DNA of 64,000 nt from Epiperipatus broadwayi (Eukaryota > Onychophora > Udeonychophora > Euonychophora > Peripatidae): positions 5,870,963 to 5,934,962 of the forward strand of contig JAQFVV010006208.1 of NCBI GenBank assembly GCA_028023455.1, read 5' to 3'. Every line of letters begins with the position of its first letter. The first letter of the stretch is position 1. Shown piece by piece: positions 12,378 to 24,000 of the stretch. The notes under the pieces were generated by a model. That model was not told where the DNA came from. It searched no databases and saw nothing but the letters and a program-made list of their open reading frames with translations. A program made the position numbers and the translations under genes.

Positions 12378-13233
12378 GGTATTTGTGAGTTTTCAAGTAA
12401 ACCAAGATGGCAGCCCATATTTTTGATAAATCTACAGTTTTAGGAGTCCGTTCCCCCCCCCAAATGTTTACAGAAAAAATGCCTGCTAGGAAACCTCCTA
12501 TTTAATAATTACATTTTATTTTTTATTACTGTTATTTTTAAAAAAGAAGTCATTGTGGAAAAATTTATTACAATTTTCTTTTTTTTTTTTTTTAATTAAT
12601 TTATCAACAGAAAAATGAAAAAATAAATAAATAAATAAATACAATATTTACACTTTATTCATGTCGGCAGTGTGCAACCATATTGTGATGATTAATTCAT
12701 ATTTTTCAGGAGGGCAGGATCCTGTATCTTTGGGAATAGTCCACTGCATCACATTCTGTGTCGAAAAGGTCCCAAATGACAATTTACCAAAAAAAAAAAA
12801 AAACTACTGACAAAAAGAAACATTGGATTTGAACCAAAGTACGACAATGTTAAAAGCGTTTCATCACTTCGCACATTATAAATATAAAAAAAACTGAAAT
12901 AAAACTGCTTAGTGAAATTTATTGGAATTTATTTCTTTTTTTAAATTTAACAATTGATTTTTACTAATTTTGTAATTATAAATTTATTAAACGCACATTG
13001 ATTACGAGCTAACCTCTTTTCTTCCATAGTGTAAGCTTGTGGTTAAACACCTGTAGAGGTCCCTACTATCGCATTTTACACGCATATTATCGAGGTTATA
13101 ACCTCAGTAAATATTACTACTTTTGTTTAATTTAACAGCTAACACATCTTTGGTAAATTGTAGGTGCTTGAAACTGTACATTTATCAAAAATATCAGGTG
13201 CCATCTTGGCTTATTTGAAAACTCGCAAGTGCC
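12378..13233. mobile_element. TIR DNA transposon K, copy 1 (about 856 bp)
   Basis: About 35-bp terminal inverted repeats begin GGTATTTGTGAG on the left and GGCACTTGCGAG (inverse) on the right. Flanks are A-rich 8-mers (aaaaaaag/aaaaaaaa), compatible with an 8-bp duplication. Positions 12711-12870 match a coding remnant of copy 2 (60332-60637) in inverted order. A J repeat is inserted at 13015-13110. Confidence 0.75.
13015..13110 (+). repeat. Dispersed repeat J, copy 1
   Basis: Shares GTAAGCTTGTGGTTAA and GAGGTCCCTACTATCGCA with copies at 23038-23145 (inverted) and 39205-39295. The left motif resembles a tRNA A box, so a SINE origin is possible but not shown. Confidence 0.7.
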
Positions 13234-13785
13234 AAAAAAAAATTACTGTAAAGAAAAACATTTTTACAACATTCAATCAATAGTAGTTAAGAATAATATT
13301 AAATAGTTATACACACTTATCTAATGAAAATAAAAAGTTATTTTCAGTATTCACTTAACTTAGCTTTGAAGAAAGAGTTTGTAGAAGTAGAGAATATTAT
13401 TTATTCATTAATAATTTCTCTCAGATATTTTTCTTCAAGACTCCCATAACCTTCATAGATGAGATGTAGCGTTATTTTAATATATGCAACAAAAGTATGT
13501 GGCAGACAAATATTTTTTTCATGATGATTATACATGTTGTAGAAACTCTCTATTGTAGATGATGATATTTACCTAGACTAATGACTCTATGTTTCTACAT
13601 ATATCAATGGACTATCACTTTTGGTTCACATTAATTATTTAAACCTAAAATGTATTTTGTCAGTGAACCCAAAAATGAAATAATATTTGATTAAAATCGG
13701 ATTTTGATGATGATGATCAAACCTGTTCTCTATATAAATATTTATGTAAGAGAATCTAGTTGTATTTCTGATCACCGTACCCTAA
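13234..13785. other. AT-rich intron, nothing recognised
   Basis: No exon or known repeat seen. Confidence 0.5.
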
Positions 13786-13789
13786 ACCT

Positions 13790-14306
13790 ATCTCAGAGAA
13801 GACTTTCGTTTCTTCATAAGGGTTTTATTAAAATGTAGAACAAAAAGGAAGGTTTTTAACAAATGTGTTTTACCAGTTCTTACTTATGGATCTGAGACTT
13901 GGACACTTAATAGAAGAGCAATACAGAGACTTCAGACCACTCAAAGAAGTATGGAGAGATATATGTTGGGAGTAACAAGAAGAAATCGAAAACGCAATGT
14001 ATGGGTAAGAGAACAAACAGGTGTTACTGACCTCATTGAAAAAATTAAAAGATTAAAGTGGAGTTGGACTGGACATATTGCTAGAAGAGATGATAATAGA
14101 TGGACAATTGAAATTTTAAACTGGATTCCAAGAGATTGTAAAAGACCCAGAAAGAGACCACATGTGAGATGGATGGGATGAAATAAGAAAGTGTGCAGTG
14201 GTGATGTGGAGAAGAGAAGCTAAAGATCAGAGAAGTTGGATTAAACTTGGAGAGACCTTCATCCTGCAGTGGATTGATAATGGTTGATAATGATGATGAT
14301 GATAGC
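13790..14306 (+). mobile_element. RTE-clade LINE 3' end (best copy)
   Basis: The frame from 13951 codes for the C-terminal region typical of RTE/BovB reverse transcriptase polyproteins: MERYMLGVTRRNRKRN, WVREQTGVTDLIEKI, RLKWSWTGHIARRDDNRW and RKRPHVRWM. A one-base change at about 14175 shifts the frame just before the usual end. Upstream (13860-13930) a frame with LTYGSETW-like sequence is visible. It ends in GATAATGGTTGATAATGATG repeats, the microsatellite tail typical of RTE elements. Only the 3' portion is present, as expected from 5' truncation during insertion. Confidence 0.88.
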
Positions 14307-14886
14307 CTTTGAACTTAATTACCCACACTTGTGGCGTCTCTTTATTTCACCCTATATGAATATTTTATTCTTTGGCATTATCAATTAAGTTCACTTGGTA
14401 TGAATTCTTAAACATAACAGAGAATCAATATGTATGCATTAGAGATGTGATTACTGAGAAAATGCTGCACAGCTTTGAAATAAGTTGAATAAAAAATAAT
14501 TTATTTAAATACACTCAATTGGTTTCATAAAAGAAAGAAATAAAATAGTAAATTTATTCAACATTATATAAAAAATAAAATAAAGATTAATTATAAGTGT
14601 ACAAACATATCTAAGTAATTTATATCAACATCTTACAATACATTAGAGATTCATTAATGATAAATAGAGCACATGTTTCTGATATGGAAAAAGCATTTAA
14701 TTTTTTTGTATAACAAAATAGAGTTAGCTTTTTTCAACTATGTGTGAGGCCCACGATTGAATCAAATAAAAGAATTAATATCAAGAGCTTTTCATACTGT
14801 AATTTATTGCCATCAGTTTTATTTATTAACTGTAAAAATTTCTTATATCAAAATTATGGATTAGCTATAAACTTCTAAATCTAGAT

Positions 14887-15071
14887 CAGTGGTTCTCAAC
14901 CTTCCTAATGTCATGACCCTTTAATACAGTCCTTATGGTGTGGTGACCCCCAACCTTTAATTTTGCTACTGTTATGAATCGAAAATGTGGTTTCCAGTGG
15001 TCTTAGGTGATCCCTGGGAAAGGGTTGTTTGAGCCTCAAAGGGGTCACGACCCACAGGTTGAGAACTGCTG
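14887..15071. mobile_element. SPIN-like non-autonomous hAT element
   Basis: Termini CAGTGGTTCTCAACC (left) and GGTTGAGAACTGCTG (right) are inverted repeats, with GTGGTGACCCCCAACC and GGGGTCACGACCC inside. This layout matches the SPIN (SPACE INVADERS) hAT family. The 8-bp flanks are identical, ATCTAGAT at 14879-14886 and 15072-15079, and fit the NTNTAGAN target preference reported for SPIN. At 185 bp it is a non-autonomous copy. SPIN elements are known for patchy distribution across tetrapods and some invertebrates through horizontal transfer. Confidence 0.92.
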
Positions 15072-15079
15072 ATCTAGAT

Positions 15080-15977
15080 ATTCTCAGAAAACAAGTTACA
15101 ATTTAAGAATATACGACCTCTTTTTAGCAAAAGTACAGAATGGTTCTTTGCAGATTCCCCTTCTCCCCCATACTAATTAAAGTTTTATCTTTCAAAAGTA
15201 CTTTATTTATTAATTAATTACATTTTGAATTAAAAGTGTCAAACTAACTTAACCCACATCTTTGACAGTATGTGATAGATAGTATCGACGTTATTTAAAA
15301 TAGTTATATTCTTTGAAAAAAAAAAAAAGATTATTTTTTATATATTTTTTCTTAATCCACTTGTAATATCCAATGTTAAATACAACTAAAAAAATACAAT
15401 AAAATATCCAATTATTTCACAGAATTCTTAATTATATGTTCAAAACCAGAGATTATATGGGGTTCACAGCAATTACATACATAGATAAATTATTTAACGT
15501 TTTTAATGAAATAAGTATATCATTTTTTAGCTTTGAAGATTAAGAGAGAATTGAAAATGTTTCTACATATTCTTTGTTTTCTGCAATTTTTTTTAATCTC
15601 TCTCTCTTATTATTTTTAAGCTTATTTCTAAATGTATTTGATTATCTTCTAGGGTTATTTATTGTATACAAACATGCATCTTGTACACCATGTTGAATAT
15701 AGAAGAAACATACTGGCATAAACATGTGAAAAAAAGCCTTCAAAGAGATATTTAACATTTATATTTTTGTTCCTTAAATATAACTAGTATCTCAGCCCTG
15801 ACTTTGTCAATACTGGAACAAGAGAGAAAAATGTGACATTGTGTTTTTGATTTATTTTTTTTGCAGAGATTACAGTAATCTTTAGATATCTAAATGTGTC
15901 TAAAGTGATGTTAAGTGATTTTTGGATTCTAAATGGGTTTATTGAATGAAGCCCAAGGCCATTGTGTGATAATGGGA
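15080..15977. other. AT-rich intron with a small H-repeat fragment
   Basis: A fragment at about 15224-15262 matches family H (AAGTGTCAAACTAACTTAAC). Nothing else was recognised. Confidence 0.5.
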
Positions 15978-16078
15978 TTTTTTTTCTCGTATGTCATAGC
16001 ATCAGCTGGCAAGCGAACACGCTAACCGGGACAACTGCTTGTAAGTTGTTGCTGACCTCTCGACCACCAATGCTTGAC
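15978..16078 (-). repeat. tRNA-derived SINE, divergent
   Basis: T-run then CGTATGTCATAGCATCAGCT on +, ending ACCAATGCTTGAC; the minus-strand copy begins GTCAAGCATTGG as in the other SINEs. Boxes are partly decayed. Confidence 0.75.
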
Positions 16079-16079
16079 T

Positions 16080-17768
16080 GAATAATGGACTTTGAAGACT
16101 TCCAATTGAGATTGCCACAATTTTTTTACTCGGAGAAGTTTTCTAAGTAGTGTATGGATAAAATTAATAAATTTCTTTGTAAATATTATTATTGGTGTAT
16201 ATAACAGTTGTACTAATCTTTTATATTATTAAAATGTTTGAAAAAGATCATAAAAAATTGTTGAAGCAGTTGAGAGTATGAAATTTGATTTAATATTTAT
16301 AATGTTGATTTTTTTAATTCAGCAAGTGATAAAGTAAGGTTGCTATGTAATGATCGGAACATTATTTTTAATACTAATTTCACACAGTATATGACATTTT
16401 TTTAAATAATATTTTCTCACTATATCAATTTAATATTTCAATATCATTGAACCATCTTTTCCTTTCTGAACCTACTTGTTAGTGAGGTTTACTTCAGCTT
16501 TTTTATATATATAAATGTGATCTCTAACTCATTGACATCATACCTTTTAAAAGGTGTAAATTAATTATTGAAAATTTTTTAATTAAAACGCAACTTTCTG
16601 GTTTTTAAAAGTTTATCCATTTCATTAGGGCATTTATTGCTTCCCAAATGTAAAAATTTCTATATCCGTTATGTTTCTTTTGTTGTTTTTTTTCCAAAAT
16701 ATAAATTTATTATTGCTACTATTGTTACATGTTGATTAGTAGGGTGTTAGAAAGGGGGATTAATTCTTTGTTTCAATGGTTGTGTATCTGTATTGAAGAT
16801 CCTGAGTGTGGTTTGTTGCTTGTTGTGTTGATATTTTTCTAGAGCGTCTTATGTGATGAGTTGAATTTGAAGCTTTAGGTCCTAGGCAGTTGTGGTATAG
16901 TGAAAAGGTTCCATGTGTCTTCGTACCAGGCTTTTGAAGTGAGGATTTCATCTCTTTTCTTCATTTTGATTAGTTTTTGTATGAAAAAAGTGTCCTCATT
17001 CAACTTATTTCAGAAAGTACCGATAATGCTGAATTACTTAAGATGTCAAAAGAAAAAGGTTGGGCGCTAAGAAATTTTAGTAGGACAAGTGGTATGATGC
17101 ATGTGTACCACATTAAATATCTTCCACAAATAGTATCCAAAGTTTTAATGAATATAGAATATATTTGAATAAAAAAGGTGAAATAATGAGCATTAATTTA
17201 AAAGATTTCTGAAATGATTTCCTTCAATACTGACTGAATTAAATTTGGGTAAATCAATGCTTCACATCTATGCCACATCATTTATGCAGTTTAAAAGAAT
17301 CACTAAATTTCAATATGTTTTCAAAAAATTTGAACGAAGTAAACAGTAAAATATTCATTGTCATTTCTTTGAAGATAAAAATGCAATCCATTTTATACTT
17401 ACCAGAAATTAGAGATAATACTATAATCCTTTGATTATCCAAGTTACATAAATATGTACAAATGTAAATACTTCCTAGCATACTAAAATGCAAATCTTCC
17501 ACAAAATGCAAAGCATAAATTAACGCAACTCTCACTTTTGTTATGTCTTGTAAATATCTCTTGTTATATATTTTTATTTGGTAAAAAAATATTTTAAATC
17601 CACTTTAATTAAAATTTGATATATCCATATTATGTGTAGCAAATTACATACATAACTTGATGGTAGAAGGAATCAGTACAAGGATATACATTTTTTAGAA
17701 GTATTATCTTAATTTAATATTTAACCAGGAAAAGGTAATGCAGTTTTTATTAGCTATAATTTGCTGAG
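16080..17768. other. AT-rich intron, nothing recognised
   Basis: Only a GC-richer patch at 16790-16940 stands out; short open frames on both strands show no known domain. Confidence 0.45.
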
Positions 17769-18085
17769 CATGCTTTCGGCATTGACGGTCATAATCATAG
17801 CACTCGTATTTTGTTGCAGGAAGGAATACAACATTTAAATAAAGGTCCATTATGTAAATACCCTATTTACATATTCCATTTCTTTGATAAGGGAATGAAC
17901 GATTCTTTTTTGTTTGTAGCATGGCAGCCACCAGCAATAAACCCAAAAGAATCTTGTGTTCCCTTATCAAAGAAATGGAATATGTAAATAGGACATTTGC
18001 ATAACGGACACTTTATTTGAATATTGTATTGACCCTGTAGCAAAATGCAACCACTATGATTCTGACTGTCAGTGTTGAAAGCATG
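17769..18085. repeat. Foldback repeat, arms about 140 bp
   Basis: Left arm (GAGCATGCTTTCGGCATTGA, ATTCCATTTCTTTGATAAGG) and right arm (CTTATCAAAGAAATGGAAT, GTTGAAAGCATGTTC) are inverted copies around a 40-bp loop at about 17905-17950. Confidence 0.85.
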
Positions 18086-18099
18086 TTCAAAAAAAAAAA

Positions 18100-18175
18100 T
18101 GTAACAATAATAAAAACATCACATGACTACCTCTTATGCTTGTATAGTGAGTTTTGCCTGTTTTAATAATAAAAA
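18100..18175. repeat. Family B terminal fragment
   Basis: AACATCACATGACTACC and GAGTTTTGCCTGTTTTAATA are the terminal and subterminal motifs of family B, joined by internal deletion. A similar piece lies at 20690-20745. Confidence 0.7.
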
Positions 18176-18494
18176 CAGCATTACTTTTTCTTGGTTAAAC
18201 ATCGAAAACATTTTAATATGTAAATTATAATTAGTACAAGAAAAGAGAAATAATATTTTTTCAATTTATATTCTATTGTTTTATGTTTTTAAAGTAAAAA
18301 TGAAATATTTAAAAACATTTTGTTTAGATAAACAGTTGTATTATAAATCTAATATTTAGGATTTGAGAGCTAAAAATTCTTAGTTAGATGCTTATTGTTC
18401 ATTTGTATAAAAATATTGGACCCAATTTGACGATATGGTATGCAAATATCATTTGGCCCCCTAAATAATTTATTATACAATAACTAAATGTAAT

Positions 18495-18655
18495 TAGAGG
18501 GGATTTGAACCCAGACTTTCAAAATTCTTTTAGTCATCTGCGCCAACGTATACAACCAATGTATAAGATGGAGCAGATGACTAAAGAATTATATAAGATG
18601 GAATGGATGACTAAAGGGAGCTTGAAAGTCTGGGTTCAAATCCCCTTAATTACAT
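18495..18655. repeat. Small family A palindrome (no ribozyme)
   Basis: GGGGATTTGAACCCAGACTT at the left and its inverse at the right surround about 100 bases. The GGTTCAAATCC at about 18634-18644 is an exact tRNA B-box. The hammerhead core has been deleted. Confidence 0.8.
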
Positions 18656-18959
18656 CTCATTTGAAGTATATATACTATACTTGTATTTAAATATACAATA
18701 ACTAAGAAAATTGAGTAAACTTTATAAAATTTTCATTCTTATAATATATAAACCTAAAGAATATTTTTTCTTTTGTCAGTTTTAGAACATGTTCTATATG
18801 TTTATGCACATATAATATAATTAGTCTGCTTGCGAGAGAAAGAATTCCTCAAATACAAATAAATAAATAAAAATATTTTGAGAACAGTCATCTGAGAGTT
18901 ATAAAAAAACCAAAAACAATAAAGGTGGAAAATAATATTATTGTATTAATTTCAGATAT

Positions 18960-19230
18960 ACAAATAAATTCAAAGGTATACAATATTTTATTAATATCAT
19001 CTATATTCTTTATTACTATTTACAATCCATTATTGACAGTTTCGATTGCTGCAGCAATCATCTTCAGAACTATAACAAATGCAAATATATGTTCATGGAT
19101 ATTTATATTCATGTATGTGTATTATGTTTGTTATAGTTCTGAAGAAGATTGCTGGGCAATCGAAACTGTCAATAGTGGATTGTAAAAAAGCATTGTAAAT
19201 AGTAATAAAGAATATAGATGATATTAATAT
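18960..19230. repeat. Foldback repeat D1 with hammerhead-like motif
   Basis: Inverted arms share AATATCATCTATATTCTTTA and TTGACAGTTTCGATTGC. On + at about 19137-19170: CTGAAGA, an extra A, stem GATTGC/GCAATC, GAAA, then CTGTC. This is hammerhead-like but with one extra base before stem II and only weak helix I. Confidence 0.7.
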
Positions 19231-19353
19231 TATATGGATTTGGTAATGCAATAAGAAAGGTAACGTTATACAATATTTTATTGTAAATAATAATAAATGT
19301 ATATTTCTTTCATATATTCAAAAATTATAAAATTTGGGTATTATATTTTCCAG

Positions 19354-19746
19354 GTACATCTCAGCAAACAGAACCAGTTATGAAATCTACTGCAGTATTT
19401 AAAGCAATCAGTTCACCGAAAACATTCAAAAAGGAGAAGCCGTGTATTGATAAATATAGTAAAACAGTAGCACCACAGTTTTATATTAAACCAAGGCGTC
19501 AAACAATAGATGAATGTGAAACAGTTAAATTAAAATGTGCTGTTTTAGGAACACCTGATCCAAATGTTACATGGGATAGACAGGGCCAAACAATACAAAG
19601 TGGAGGACGTTTTAAAATATATAATTTACAGGACTTACATTTTCTTGAGATTACTAAAGTTCTTCTCGAAGACGCAGGAAAATACACTTGCACAGCTTCC
19701 AATGTCGCTGGGACTGATACAGCTTCTGCTGAATTAGAAATTAAAG
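19354..19746 (+). CDS. Exon b: linker plus I-set Ig domain
   Basis: Internal exon of 393 nt with acceptor TTTTCCAG ending at 19353 and donor GTAAAT at 19747; both junctions are phase 1. It begins with a linker of about 40 residues rich in Lys, Ser and Thr (residues 1-40, including SSPKTFKKEKPC), followed by a complete I-set Ig domain starting near VAPQFYIKPRRQT. The domain has both disulfide cysteines (VKLKCAV and GKYTCTASN), the core tryptophan (VTWDRQG) and the Asp-Ala-Gly-Lys-Tyr tyrosine-corner motif. It follows exon a after an intron of about 11.9 kb. The linker makes this a plausible flexible joint between Ig blocks. The in-frame ATG at 19380 is not needed as a start because the frame is open to the splice acceptor. 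Confidence 0.93.
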
Positions 19747-19784
19747 GTAAATAAATATAATTCTATATATATAACATTATTAAA

Positions 19785-20545
19785 TTTTGAATTACAAGTT
19801 TCAAATTAACTAAGCTCATATCTTTGACACCATCCACTTTAGATAAATATAGTAATGACTATTATTAATCATTTACTAAACTAGAGATTATCTCTAGCAC
19901 AGATATAAATTAAATAATCTTAATATTCTATAATTGCATTATGAATTATAAGTGTCAAACTAACTCAGCCAACATCTTTGACTCCATCCACTTTAGATAA
20001 ATATAGTAATGACTATTATTAATCATTTACTAAACTAGAGATTATCTCTAGCACAGATAAAAACTTTAAAACTCAATTAAAGATTAATACATCTGATTTT
20101 TTACAATTAAACACACAAACACATGGAGTTATCCACATTTCTTTTTCCCAAGTGTAATATCTTTATAAATATGTTAAATAACCTTAAAATATTACCACAT
20201 ATTCTTTTAAATGCATATAAATAAAGATACAATAAAAGACAAATGCCCCCAAGATGCATTTCGTGCTGAACCAGCACTCATCAATTGGGCCAGGTCACTA
20301 TCTCTTATACATTTTTTTAATATGAAAAATATTTATCTATATTAAATAATTACATGTTGAATTATAAGTGTCAAATTAACTCAACTCAGATCTTTGACAC
20401 CATCCACTTTAGATAAATATCGTAATAACTATTATTAATCATTTACTAAATTAGAGATTGTCTCTAGCACAGATATAAACTTAAAAACTCAATTAAAGAT
20501 TAATATATCTGATTTTTTAAAATTAAGCACACAAACACATGGAAT
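19785..20545. repeat. Family H repeats, three partial copies
   Basis: Units beginning ATTACAAGTTTCAAATTAAC lie at about 19789, 19947 and 20345, each with TTTGACACCATCCACTTTAG and ACTAGAGATTATCTCTAGC. The last unit is preceded at 20228-20312 by a family H hammerhead-like unit. Confidence 0.8.
20250..20295 (-). ncRNA. Hammerhead-like motif, family H (C3 mutated)
   Basis: Minus strand: CCCAA, TTGATGA (expected CTGATGA), stem II GTGCTGGTTCAGCAC, GAAA, palindromic helix III ATGCAT, cleavage base C, TTGGG pairing back with CCCAA. The first core C is changed to T, which should abolish activity. Confidence 0.5.
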
Positions 20546-20806
20546 TATGCACATTACTTTTTCTTACATGTAATATCTTTATAAGTATATAAAATAACCT
20601 CTTTATTTATATGAATTAAAAAGAATATGTAGTAATATTGAGGTTATTTAATATATTTATAAATATATTTAACATGTATTACATATCACATGATCACCAT
20701 TTATTATGCTTGCTTACGTATAATGAGTTTTGCCTGTTTTAATGTATTATATATATATGTGTAAAAGTAGAAAGATTAATACCATAGGCAATATGATACA
20801 AATAAA

Positions 20807-21125
20807 CAAGTATATAATAATTATGGTAAGGCAAAATAAGCATAAAATAAATTTAGTAATCTGCTAAGCCAGCTTTCAATATGAGGCATCTTTGTCAAGG
20901 CACGGATGAGAGGGAATTAGAAAAACATATCTGCATTTCCACCTGCATAATGAGATAATCAATGCCCAGTTTAATTATGTCCATATGGAGGTGGAAATGC
21001 TAATTCCTTCTCAGTTGTGCTTTGACAAAGATACTCCGTATCAAAAGTCTGGTTTAGCAGATTAATAAATTTATTTTATACTTATTTTGTCTTACTGTAA
21101 TTATTTACTTGCTTATTTGTATATT
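20807..21125. repeat. Foldback repeat E, arms about 130 bp
   Basis: AATAATTATGGTAAGGCAAA and its inverse TTGTCTTACTGTAATTATTT mark the ends; inner arms share CATCTTTGTCAAGGCAC and TTTCCACCT. No ribozyme core seen. Confidence 0.85.
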
Positions 21126-21489
21126 ACATATATCCATGTATGAAATATAAATAAAATGTCCACTAATAATAGTTTATTACTGTTATATTTATTATTTTTA
21201 TTATGATTACCCATGTATATATATTTATAATATCATGTTAGAAATGAAAATTGAAATTAAAAAAAAAAACTTCTATTTGAACTATATTGTATGTAATCTA
21301 TATATCAAAATTATTAAGGAATACTTATTGAATTAAACATTAGAAATATTACATTTTTGGTTTCTAAAACGTTTATTTGATTTGGTTTTTTTTTTAAAAA
21401 ATTGAATGATGCAGAAATATTTATTGTTTTTTTACTTCTGTTATATTTTCTAAATTATGGATTTAGAATGAAGCACAACAAACTTGTTT

Positions 21490-21810
21490 TAATTTACCTA
21501 ATAATTTATATATAGAGCTCGCAAATAAACTCTTAACAAGCTTTGTAGAATATCCCCAACCCCAGACCGGTTTCTGCTACTGGCTTCCTCAGTGAAGTGC
21601 TAGGATATTCAAGCATTAGATTAAAAATACCAGGACAAACCCAGCACTTCATCTAATGGATAACTATTAAGTAGAAAATCTGAAATTTTCAGACATCTGG
21701 GGTTGGGGATATTCTGCAAAGCTTGTTAAAAGCTTATTTGTGAGCTCTATATATAACATTTGTAATACAAGCTTGTTAAATTAGGTCATGTGACATATGA
21801 TTTCATTTCT
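21490..21810. repeat. Foldback repeat C1
   Basis: Arms share GAGCTC, TTAACAAGCTTTG and GAATATCCCCAACCCCAGAC. Minus-strand hammerhead-like motif at about 21559-21598: CTGAGGA (allowed CUGANGA), weak stem II, GAAA, palindromic ACCGGT, C, TGGGG. The right arm has lost the motif. Confidence 0.85.
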
Positions 21811-22192
21811 TTGTAATAATAAATTTAAATAAAAAAGTGTTTAAGTTAATCAAACAAAAAATTTTAACTTTAGATTAATTTGTTAGTCATTAAATTTACT
21901 ATATGAGGTAAAATTGACACATATCTGTATTGGAATTGCAATCTAAAGATTATTTTACTTAATGCCTATATGTTACATTTTCTTCTTGAAAGATAGGTTG
22001 AGGTGGATGTTAAGATTTGATTAGGACTGTTAGCAGTCCGCATAGTATTTTAGAAGATGTAATGCATATCAAATTCTTTATATCACAATGGCAATACATA
22101 TTTAATATTATTTTGTAATATAGAAGTGCTTTAAGTATAAAATTACAATTATATAGCTTCTAAGAAAGCATTATTTATTTTTTAAACCAACA
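21811..22192. other. AT-rich intron, nothing recognised
   Basis: No feature seen. Confidence 0.5.
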
Positions 22193-22625
22193 AAACATCA
22201 CATGATCACCATTTTCTATGCTTACACAAGCTGTTATTGACAGTAGCAAACTCTCCATACAGTAGTGCCACCTAGTGAAAGTCTTGGTAATCAATGGATG
22301 CAAGAAGGTTTGTGCATAAAATCCCCTTCTAGTGCCTACTCATCCAGTATTCCCAGACTAGTTTTTAGCTGTGGCTTTCATCACGGAGAAGCCTTGGATT
22401 TGAGAGCACCGGCTGTTGGAGGATTGCTTTAGATTCTAAGATCTAGATGCAATATTCTCAGATCCAAAGCTCCTCACTGGTGAAAGTCACAAGCTAGAAA
22501 CTAATCTGGAGATATTAGATGAGGGGGTACTCGACGGGGGTTTCATGCACACACCTTCCTGCATCCATTGATTACTAAGATTTGCACTAGGAGGCAAAAC
22601 TGAATGGAGAATTTGCTACCGTTAT
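22193..22625. repeat. Foldback repeat B1
   Basis: Starts AACATCACATGATCACC and has ACTCTCCATACAGTAGTGCC; the right arm repeats this in inverse with losses. Hammerhead-like cores are decayed: plus strand CTGGTGA at 22477-22483 with GAAA intact; minus strand near 22355-22390 with GTGATGA and AAAA. Confidence 0.85.
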
Positions 22626-23037
22626 TTATTTTTTATTAGAATTAATTATTAATGTTAGCTGTTAAACAAGTTTAGAGTTTATGGTAGAGTTTATAAAGAA
22701 TATATAGTATTTTAATTATTATTATTATTTTTGTAATGTAGTTAGTAATTTAAATTTTAGTGGTAAAATGAAGTAAGTTGCAGTAATTGCGATATCATTA
22801 TTGTATGTTTTCAGTCAGATGGAAAATGTGTTGATAGTAAAATAGACTCTAGAAAATGATAAGGATTACATCGTGCATAATTATAATTTTATGCCGTATT
22901 TATTTTTTTTTTTTTTTATTATCAAGCAGTGTTATATATTATGAAACAGATTCAAAATTATAATTGATAAATATTGATCAGTTCATTTTAAAAAGTCATA
23001 ATTTTATTATCATTTGATAATTTAAAGTTCTAATTAT
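22626..23037. other. AT-rich intron, nothing recognised
   Basis: No feature seen. Confidence 0.5.
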
Positions 23038-23145
23038 AAATTAAGGCTGTAGCCTCAAGCACATTTGTATAAAATGCGATAGTAGGGACCTCTACAGATC
23101 TTAAACCACAAGCTTACTCTTTGGAAGAAAAGAGGGGAACCCTTC
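23038..23145 (-). repeat. Dispersed repeat J, copy 2
   Basis: Minus strand matches copy 1 at 13015-13110 over GTAAGCTTGTGGTT and AGAGGTCCCTACTATCGCA. Confidence 0.75.
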
Positions 23146-23589
23146 TTTACTTCAACCTACTTTCTATTTAAATAGGTGAAGCTGAAGCGGTTCAATCTGA
23201 GAGTGTGAAGCTATTCAATACTTCACTAATTAAGCCCATATTTCTTATTACACATTAATATTCGTGAAATGCTCTTGCAAAAAGTATGTATTTTTTTCTT
23301 CTTAAAACATATATATATATATTGCATTTTATTTCTTTAGGCACTTTTTTTGCAATCATCTTTATTTTATTAATATTCACACTTGTATGATAATCAGATT
23401 TACACAGCAATTTTTATTTATTATGTTTTTAGAGAGAAAAAAAAATCCATAACATACATATATCGAATGCAAAATTTTCAATCACAGTATATATTTAAGC
23501 ATCACTTTTAACTTATGTAGAGAGAAGATTAATGCAAATTTCTTTTAATTTTATAGAATACATAAACACATAACTAGCATCCAATCTCA

Positions 23590-24000
23590 TTATATTAATA
23601 TCATCTATGTTCTTTATTACTCTTTACAATGCTTTTTACAACCCACTATTGATGGTTTTGATCGCCCCAGCAATTTTCTTCAGAACTTCTACTTATATTT
23701 CCAATTCTTAATGACTTATATTTCCAAATCTTAAACTATTGACGGTTTCGATTGCTCCAGAAATCTTCTTCAGAACTTCTACTTATATTTCCAAATCTTA
23801 ATGATTTATATTTCCAAATCTTAAACTATTGATGGTTTCAATTGCCCCAGAAATCTTCTTCAGAATTTCTACTTATATTTCCAAATCTTAATGACTTATA
23901 TTTCCAAATCTTAAATTATTGATGGTTTCGATTGCCCCAGAAATCTTCTTCAGAACTTCTACTTATATTTCCAAATCTTAACTCTTTATATTCATGTAGC
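23590..24000 (-). repeat. 90-bp tandem array with hammerhead-like motif (D2)
   Basis: GAYGGTTTYGATTG starts at 23651, 23741, 23831 and 23921, an exact 90-base period over four units. On the minus strand each unit reads CTGAAGA, extra A, GATTTCTGGAGCAATC, GAAA, CCGTC or CCATC: the family D hammerhead-like motif. The 5' flank (23593-23650) matches the arm of D1 at 18980-19060. Confidence 0.85.

Noticed and set aside
16977-17168. 63-codon open frame as an exon
   Set aside because: No splice sites in phase, no domain, and composition like the intron.
17725-17740. Exon donor near AAAAGGTAATG
   Set aside because: Only a few bases separate it from the nearest acceptor-like AG; no coding content.
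20807-21125. Hammerhead in foldback E
   Set aside because: Palindrome is clear but no ribozyme core motif is present.
23651-24000. CRISPR array
   Set aside because: Units are contiguous 90-bp tandem copies without unique spacers, in animal DNA.
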